NCBI GenBank assembly: GCA_031082155.1
Contig: JAVHLL010000015.1
Coordinates: forward strand, 1 to 56,816
DNA length: 56,816 nucleotides
Direction: 5' to 3'
DNA from: Thermodesulfovibrionales bacterium
Lineage (GTDB): Bacteria > Nitrospirota > Thermodesulfovibrionia > Thermodesulfovibrionales > SM23-35
Position numbers and translations under genes: made by a program. This document shows, in pieces, positions 52,080 through 56,816 of the stretch. Positions within the stretch are counted from its first letter, which is position 1; the number at the start of each line of letters is the position of its first letter. A model generated the notes under the pieces. It was given only the letters and a program-made list of their open reading frames with translations, made no database searches and was not told the origin of the DNA.

Positions 52080-52535
52080 ATGGTTAAACCAGAGTTATTG
52101 AAGCAACAGGTTTTGCTGCAGGATATTGATAAGGTCGGTCTTGCGAAAATGGCAAAAATCATGCAGCAGTTCACCGTGAAAAAAGGGGAGCCTCTCTTCA
52201 AGGAATCCGACCAGACACAGGGCTTCTGGCTTATCGTCTCCGGCAAGATAGAGATATCAAGGGTGACGGCCGACGGCTGGAGGCAGACACTTGTCGTTCT
52301 GCCCGCAGGTCATTTCTTCGGAGAACTTTCTATCCTTGAAAACAGGAAACATGTAGCGTCTGCGGTCGCGCTTGATGATACGGAACTCCTTCTCATCCCG
52401 AAAGCAGAATTCGAAAAATTGATGAATGAAGACTGTGCGCTTGCGTTGATCATTGTCAAAAAAATCGCCATCGTCATGAGCAAGAACCTGAGAAGGATGA
52501 ACGATAAGTTTCTGAGTGCTCTCATAAGCTACTAA
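52080..52535 (+). CDS. Cyclic nucleotide-binding domain protein without DNA-binding domain
   Basis: 151 residues with one cNMP-binding beta-barrel (FTVKKGEPLFKESD, GFWLIVSGKIEIS, GHFFGELSILENRKHVASAVA) and a C-terminal helix. No helix-turn-helix follows, so it is not a Crp-type regulator by itself. GAGGAGGA upstream; located between fdhA and fhs, 37 bases after fdhA, likely co-transcribed. It may sense a nucleotide and act on a partner protein. Confidence 0.86.
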   Translation: MVKPELLKQQVLLQDIDKVGLAKMAKIMQQFTVKKGEPLFKESDQTQGFWLIVSGKIEISRVTADGWRQTLVVLPAGHFFGELSILENRKHVASAVALDDTELLLIPKAEFEKLMNEDCALALIIVKKIAIVMSKNLRRMNDKFLSALISY

Positions 52536-52641
52536 CCACAGAGAAGAGAAACCGGGAGACAGAGTTTGGACCATCAAGAACCAGCTGTCTCCTTAATTTT
52601 CTTTAGTCGCTGCAATATTTCAAAAAAGGAGGGTTTAAATC

Positions 52642-54405
52642 ATGCCGCTTGATCCAACCAAACATGCAGACTGGGAGATTGCGGAGGCTGCCGAAACCCA
52701 CATGAAGACAGTCTACCAGTTAGGCGAGCAATTGGGACTGGAAAAACACGAACTTCTTCCACACGGGCATTATATTGCAAAACTCGATTTCAAGAACATC
52801 CTGAAACGTCTGGCAGGGAAACCTGACGGAAAGTACATTAATGTAACCGCCATCACCCCGACTCCCCTCGGAGAAGGCAAGTCAACAACAACAATGGGCC
52901 TTACTCAGGGTCTCGGGAAGCGGGGCAAAAACGTCATCGCCGCAATTCGTCAACCCTCCGGCGGACCCACAATGAACATCAAAGGCTCTGCTGCAGGAGG
53001 AGGACTCTCGCAGTGCATCCCTTTGACACCGTTTTCCCTCGGCCTGACCGGAGACATCAATGCCATTATGAACGCTCACAACCTCGCTATGGTGGCGCTC
53101 ACCTCAAGGATGCAGCACGAATTCAATTATACAGACGATCAACTTGCGAAACGAAAACTGAAGCGGTTGAATATCGACCCCCGGAATGTCGAGATGAAAT
53201 GGATCATCGATTTCTGCGCACAGTCGTTGCGGGATATCATCATCGGGATCGGCGGCAGAATAGACGGATTCATGATGCAATCGGGTTTTGCAATAGCAGT
53301 TTCGTCCGAGATCATGGCGATCCTTGCAGTGGCAAAAGACCTCAAAGATATGCGGGAACGCATGGGAAAGATTGTCGTTGCCTCCGACAAGAGCGGTCAT
53401 CCGGTTACTACCGAAGACCTTGAAGTTGCCGGCGCCATGACTGCATGGATGGTCGAGGCACTGAATCCAAACCTCATGCAGACTATCGAGGGGCAGCCTG
53501 TCCTTGTCCATGCAGGGCCCTTTGCCAATATCGCCATCGGCCAATCGTCTATCATTGCCGACAGAATCGGCCTGAAACTCGGCGATTATCATATTACTGA
53601 ATCAGGGTTCGGCGCCGACATCGGATTCGAGAAATTCTGGAACCTCAAGTGCAGGTTCTCAGGGCTCAAACCCAATGCATCGGTTATTGTATCCACTATC
53701 CGCGCACTCAAATGCCATGGAGGAGCCCCGATTCCTGTACCGGGAAAACCCATGCCTGCTGAATATAAAGGTGAGAATGTCGCCTGGGTCGAAAAAGGCT
53801 GCGAAAACCTTGTCCATCACGTTCGAACTGTAAAGAAGGCCGGTATCAATCCTGTCGTCTGTATTAATGCATTTTTTACAGATACGGAAAATGAGATTAA
53901 GGCAGTAAGAAAACTGGCAGAGGCTGCTGGGGCCCGGGTTGCCGTCTCAAAACACTGGCAGTTTGGAGGCGAAGGAGCGCTCGAACTTGCAGATGCGGTT
54001 GTAGACGCATGCAACGAACCGAATGATTTCAAATTCCTCTATGATCTTTCGGTGCCTCTCCGTCAGCGGATAGACATAATAGCAAAAGAGGTATATGGCG
54101 CAGACAGCGTTGAATATTCAATGGAAGCGCTTGCAAAAGCAAAAAAAATGGAAGCGGACCCTGATATAACACAGCTGGGCACCTGCATGGTGAAAACCCA
54201 TCTCAGTCTCTCCGACAATCCAAACCTTAAGGGCGTTCCAAAAGGGTGGAAGCTCATCATCCGTGATATCCTCACCTATAAGGGAGCAGGGTTTGTCGTT
54301 CCGGTTGCCGGCGCTATCAAACTGATGCCGGGCACTGCCTCTGATCCGGCATATAGAAGAATTGATGTAGATGTTGAAGCTGGAAATGTTAAAGGGTTGT
54401 TTTAA
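52642..54405 (+). CDS. fhs: Formate-tetrahydrofolate ligase
   Basis: 587 residues, slightly longer than most family members. ATP-driven formation of 10-formyl-THF from formate. The P-loop [16 protein letters not shown] (~73) and adjacent conserved [17 protein letters not shown] are present, as is [12 protein letters not shown]-like [13 protein letters not shown]. Strong AAAGGAGG upstream. Next to formate dehydrogenase, it would assimilate formate to C1 units (methyl branch of Wood-Ljungdahl or purine/serine synthesis). No further folate genes are in the window. Confidence 0.98.
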   Translation: MPLDPTKHADWEIAEAAETHMKTVYQLGEQLGLEKHELLPHGHYIAKLDFKNILKRLAGKPDGKYINVTAITPTPLGEGKSTTTMGLTQGLGKRGKNVIAAIRQPSGGPTMNIKGSAAGGGLSQCIPLTPFSLGLTGDINAIMNAHNLAMVALTSRMQHEFNYTDDQLAKRKLKRLNIDPRNVEMKWIIDFCAQSLRDIIIGIGGRIDGFMMQSGFAIAVSSEIMAILAVAKDLKDMRERMGKIVVASDKSGHPVTTEDLEVAGAMTAWMVEALNPNLMQTIEGQPVLVHAGPFANIAIGQSSIIADRIGLKLGDYHITESGFGADIGFEKFWNLKCRFSGLKPNASVIVSTIRALKCHGGAPIPVPGKPMPAEYKGENVAWVEKGCENLVHHVRTVKKAGINPVVCINAFFTDTENEIKAVRKLAEAAGARVAVSKHWQFGGEGALELADAVVDACNEPNDFKFLYDLSVPLRQRIDIIAKEVYGADSVEYSMEALAKAKKMEADPDITQLGTCMVKTHLSLSDNPNLKGVPKGWKLIIRDILTYKGAGFVVPVAGAIKLMPGTASDPAYRRIDVDVEAGNVKGLF

Positions 54406-54434
54406 TTAATTATTACAGTCAATTAAACTGCAGG

Positions 54435-54465
54435 TACTACCCTGTGCCATAACCACAGGGTAGTA
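54435..54465 (+). terminator. Hairpin after fhs
   Basis: TACTACCCTGTG-N7-CACAGGGTAGTA is a perfect 12-bp stem. The downstream T-run is short (GTTTC), but the position right after the operon supports termination. Confidence 0.7.
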
Positions 54466-54509
54466 GTTTCGCACACGCTGAAACTTTCACGTTTTCTGCA
54501 TTTTGAATT

Positions 54510-55442
54510 ATGAGAAAAGTTGGATTTTTATATGACGATATCTTCCTGAAGCATGAAATGCCTCCGGGACATCCTGAGTCTTCGCAGAGGCTCCTGCATA
54601 TTCTCGATACGCTGAAAAAATCCGACCTGTGGGACAACCTTATTCATATCAAACCGCGCAGGGCCACAGAGGAAGATATCCTCAGGGTGCATACCAGGGT
54701 TTATCTTGATCACATAAAGAAATTTACGGGATTCTTCGATGGCGATACCTATGTTTCGCCCCATTCTTTTGAGGCTGCGTTATATGCAGCAGGCGCGGTG
54801 ATCGAGGCAATAGACCGCTGCAAAAGCGGTGAATTAGACAGGGCCTTCTGCGCGGTTCGTCCTCCCGGCCATCATGCCGAAGCAGACCGTGCCATGGGTT
54901 TCTGCATTTTCAATAACGTGGCAGTCGGCGCCCGATATGCCCAGAAAATCGGTTACGAGAAGGTGTTTATTATCGACTTCGACGTCCATCACGGCAACGG
55001 AACGCAGCATATATTCGAGAACGATGATACCGTATTTTATTTCAGCACCCATCAGTATCCTCATTACCCGGGTACCGGCAAAGACTTCGAGATAGGAAAA
55101 GGAAAAGGCGAGGGATACACATATAATATTCCCATGTCTTTCGGTGCAGGAGACAAAGACTTTTTCTACGCCTACAGGGATATCCTTCCGCAAAAAGTGA
55201 AAAGTTTCAGGCCCGATATCATGCTCATCTCCGCCGGCTACGACATTCATGTCCACGATCCCCTCTCCGGCATCAATATCACCAATGAAGGCATGCGGCA
55301 TATCATTCGGGGAATTCTTCTCCGTTCGACTGCAACCTACCTCCCGACGCTTCCCTATGTGTTCACCCTTGAAGGTGGTTACGACCTGCAAGCTCTCGGC
55401 GAATGCGTATTAAATACGATCAGGGAACTGCTAGAAGAGTAA
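54510..55442 (+). CDS. Histone-deacetylase-family hydrolase (AcuC-like)
   Basis: 310 residues. Zinc ligands and active-site residues are visible: RPPGHHAEADRAMGFC, IIDFDVHHGNGT, SAGYDIHVHDPL and LEGGYDLQAL. The HHAE and DVHHGNG motifs mark a deacetylase of the AcuC/acetylpolyamine type. It probably deacetylates a small molecule or acetyl-lysine protein such as acetyl-CoA synthetase. No Shine-Dalgarno is obvious before the ATG. The gene stands alone after the fhs hairpin. Confidence 0.92.
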   Translation: MRKVGFLYDDIFLKHEMPPGHPESSQRLLHILDTLKKSDLWDNLIHIKPRRATEEDILRVHTRVYLDHIKKFTGFFDGDTYVSPHSFEAALYAAGAVIEAIDRCKSGELDRAFCAVRPPGHHAEADRAMGFCIFNNVAVGARYAQKIGYEKVFIIDFDVHHGNGTQHIFENDDTVFYFSTHQYPHYPGTGKDFEIGKGKGEGYTYNIPMSFGAGDKDFFYAYRDILPQKVKSFRPDIMLISAGYDIHVHDPLSGINITNEGMRHIIRGILLRSTATYLPTLPYVFTLEGGYDLQALGECVLNTIRELLEE

Positions 55443-55499
55443 AGTTCTCACCAATTCAATTGACAAAAATAGATTTTATGTTGTATAAAAGTAATTCTT

Positions 55500-55575
55500 G
55501 GGCGGATAGCTCAGCTGGGAGAGCGCAGCCCTTACAAGGCTGATGTCACAGGTTCGATCCCTGTTCCGCCTACCA
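55500..55575 (+). tRNA. tRNA-Val (UAC anticodon)
   Basis: Cloverleaf with acceptor GGGCGGA/TCCGCCT, anticodon arm CAGCC-CTTACAA-GGCTG giving TAC, T-arm ACAGG-TTCGATC-CCTGT, and encoded CCA. Confidence 0.96.
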
Positions 55576-55687
55576 TTAAAAACAGTAAAAAGGTAAAGAC
55601 ATAGGCACAGCAGAATAGAGCTTCAGCAGTGTTAATCCTTGTTGTTTTTTCTTTACCTATTTCCTGTTTACTGTCTCCTTATCTTTT

Positions 55688-55764
55688 GGGGCGGTAGTTC
55701 AGTTGGTTAGAACGCTGGCCTGTCAAGCCAGAGGTCGCGGGTTCAAGTCCCGTCCGCCCCGCCA
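55688..55764 (+). tRNA. tRNA-Asp (GUC anticodon)
   Basis: Acceptor GGGGCGG/CCGCCCC, anticodon arm CTGGC-CTGTCAA-GCCAG giving GTC, T-arm GCGGG-TTCAAGT-CCCGT, encoded CCA. tRNA-Val lies 112 bases upstream; an AT-rich region follows. Confidence 0.97.
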
Positions 55765-55812
55765 TTTCTTCTCTTTAATATCAATAAGTTACAAACTCAT
55801 TATGTAAAATAT

Positions 55813-55834
55813 GACTGTCACCAGACTGTCACCA
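55813..55834 (+). repeat. Tandem 11-bp direct repeat downstream of tRNA-Asp
   Basis: GACTGTCACCA occurs twice in a row, 49 bases after the tRNA. It may be a recombination or integrase-binding trace at the edge of an island. Confidence 0.45.
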
Positions 55835-55945
55835 GAAACCTTCTTGCTCTGTTCTTCCAATGAATAACTAGTGCATAAATAAAAGGAATGCTATAATTCT
55901 TTTGGTATTACAAGTAAATACGATAAGGAGAAAGCAATTGAGCTT

Positions 55946-56431
55946 ATGTTTGAATTTTTGAAATCAAAAGATACTCAAAAAAAAGAGACCGAAATTCACA
56001 AGGTTGGAGAAGAACTGTTCAGGCAGATTTCTAGAGCAAGAAATATTCTTGATGAAGATAATTTTAATAGAAGAATTAATAGCATGTTCTCTGCGGGTTA
56101 TATAGCAGGCTTTATTGCTCCGAAATTAAGTTATTTGTTTGAAGACAATAAAACGAAAAGAAAATATCTTGAACAAGTTCTTTCAAGCATATTCCCCTCT
56201 TCCGGTATTAAATTTTTTGATAGCAAACTTAATGCTTATAACTTAGGGAAATCTCTTCTTGAAAATGAAAATAGCAACCTCAATCCTGAAGACTTATATA
56301 AAGTTATGGAAGAAATAAAAGAATATGAACTTGGAGTCGCTACTGGAAATGATGAAATATCTGCATGGGAAGCAGATAACAATTATGCCCCCTTTTTACT
56401 TCTGGATTATTTAAAAAGTGCAGATAACTAA
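55946..56431 (+). CDS. Hypothetical protein in AT-rich region
   Basis: 161 residues, mostly helical and charged, with one mildly hydrophobic stretch (AGYIAGFIAPKLSYLF, ~51-66). AAGGAG lies about 16 bases before the ATG, which is far. AT-rich with different codon use from neighbours, so probably acquired. No family is recognised. Its neighbour at 56475 is similarly AT-rich. Confidence 0.62.
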   Translation: MFEFLKSKDTQKKETEIHKVGEELFRQISRARNILDEDNFNRRINSMFSAGYIAGFIAPKLSYLFEDNKTKRKYLEQVLSSIFPSSGIKFFDSKLNAYNLGKSLLENENSNLNPEDLYKVMEEIKEYELGVATGNDEISAWEADNNYAPFLLLDYLKSADN

Positions 56432-56474
56432 TTGCAAGAATAAGTTAAAAAGGGAACAATAAATACGAGTAAAA

Positions 56475-56759
56475 ATGAATATCACCATCCCATACTGGAT
56501 TATAATAATATTGGTAATAATAATCTATTTTTATCTTACAAGTCGTTTTGAAGTAAGAGACTGGCTTGTTTATGTTGGCTTTCTATTCGGCATTCCCGTT
56601 TTTTTGATTATCTTGTTCCTTATCTTAAAATCAATAGGAGTTTATATTAACATCCCCTCTAATGGAGATTGTGTGGAATGGACTTGGTGGGGAGATTGTA
56701 AGATAGTATGGAGGTACCCCCCGAAAAGAGTGCCACTTGTAAATAGAGTGTTGGCATAA
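56475..56759 (+). CDS. Small two-helix membrane protein
   Basis: 94 residues. Two transmembrane helices (IPYWIIIILVIIIYFYL and LVYVGFLFGIPVFLIILFLIL) then a Cys/Trp-containing hydrophilic tail (CVEWTWWGDCKIVW). The last residues (PPKRVPLVNRVLA) lie over the putative mobile-element end, so the original C-terminus may have been altered. No family is recognised. Confidence 0.55.
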   Translation: MNITIPYWIIIILVIIIYFYLTSRFEVRDWLVYVGFLFGIPVFLIILFLILKSIGVYINIPSNGDCVEWTWWGDCKIVWRYPPKRVPLVNRVLA

Positions 56760-56816
56760 TATGACCTTTCCCCAAAAACTGTGCCGGTCAGAAGTGGAAA
56801 ATTCGGCTTCATGCAG
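56716..56816. mobile_element. Possible terminal region of an insertion sequence
   Basis: The sequence to the window edge contains repeated motifs with AGTGCCACTT and TGTGCCGGTC about 55 bases apart, each preceded by a short A-run (CGAAAAG and CAAAAACT). Multiple imperfect terminal repeats with such a core are typical of IS21-type ends. The transposase would lie beyond the window, so this is tentative. Confidence 0.27.

Noticed and set aside
55585-55672. Inverted repeat between the two tRNA genes (GGTAAAGA and TCTTTACC with flanking CAGTAAA/TTTACTG)
   Set aside because: Arms are separated by a large unpaired region and inner loops are unequal; it could be a processing or terminator remnant, but evidence is too weak to call.

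Overview
The window reads as chromosome of a Gram-negative bacterium living anaerobically or microaerobically. It shows lipoprotein and outer-membrane proteins, a periplasmic [NiFe] hydrogenase, a selenocysteine formate dehydrogenase of the NuoEF-coupled type, formate-tetrahydrofolate ligase, DsrE-family proteins, and an Etf whose alpha subunit carries a ferredoxin domain. This mix fits Nitrospirota (Thermodesulfovibrio-like lineages) or a deltaproteobacterium-like group. The sequence alone does not settle the taxonomy.

Layout. 0-3.4 kb: a small membrane ORF, a methyltransferase, and a peroxide module (PerR-type regulator plus catalase, with a perfect palindromic operator before the catalase). 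3.4-6.6 kb (minus): uptake [NiFe] hydrogenase small and large subunits and their maturation protease, behind a sigma-54-type promoter. 6.7-14.0 kb (minus): a tightly packed housekeeping operon etfB-etfA-fabD-xerC-hslV-hslU-rlpA-aroE. 14.1-24.8 kb (minus): an unusual operon of three multicopper-oxidase-like proteins and a ~1980-residue repeat-rich surface protein. 25.3-35.7 kb: copper handling, with two YtkA-like proteins, a MacB-like ABC transporter, two NosL-like proteins, a DsbB-like-motif membrane protein and CusBA efflux. 35.8-42.5 kb: GspA/GspB, a PilZ-cNMP-Ser/Thr kinase fusion and a FadL-type porin. 42.6-46.8 kb: two paralogous DsrE2 proteins (one behind a sigma-54-type promoter), small proteins and a decayed nucleoside transporter. 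46.85-54.4 kb: the formate module, NuoE-NuoF-FdhA(Sec), a cyclic-nucleotide-binding protein and Fhs. 54.5-56.8 kb: an AcuC-like deacetylase, tRNA-Val, tRNA-Asp, then AT-rich unknown genes that may start an island and a possible IS end.

How it fits together. Hydrogenase and formate dehydrogenase handle H2 and formate; FdhA-NuoEF would exchange electrons with NAD(P)H, and Fhs would feed formate into C1-tetrahydrofolate metabolism. The most unusual locus is the multicopper oxidase operon. The eight histidines expected of a trinuclear copper centre are divided four and four between two separate polypeptides: one has the type-1 copper site plus half the centre, the other has the complementary half. 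A third cupredoxin-like protein has lost almost all ligands but shares C-terminal repeats with the giant surface protein. I read this as a hetero-oligomeric 'split' oxidase on the cell surface, supplied and protected by the neighbouring copper genes. That reading is inference from motifs. Selenocysteine insertion at 50384 is supported by a SECIS-like hairpin with the same loop and spacing as I recall for E. coli fdhF.
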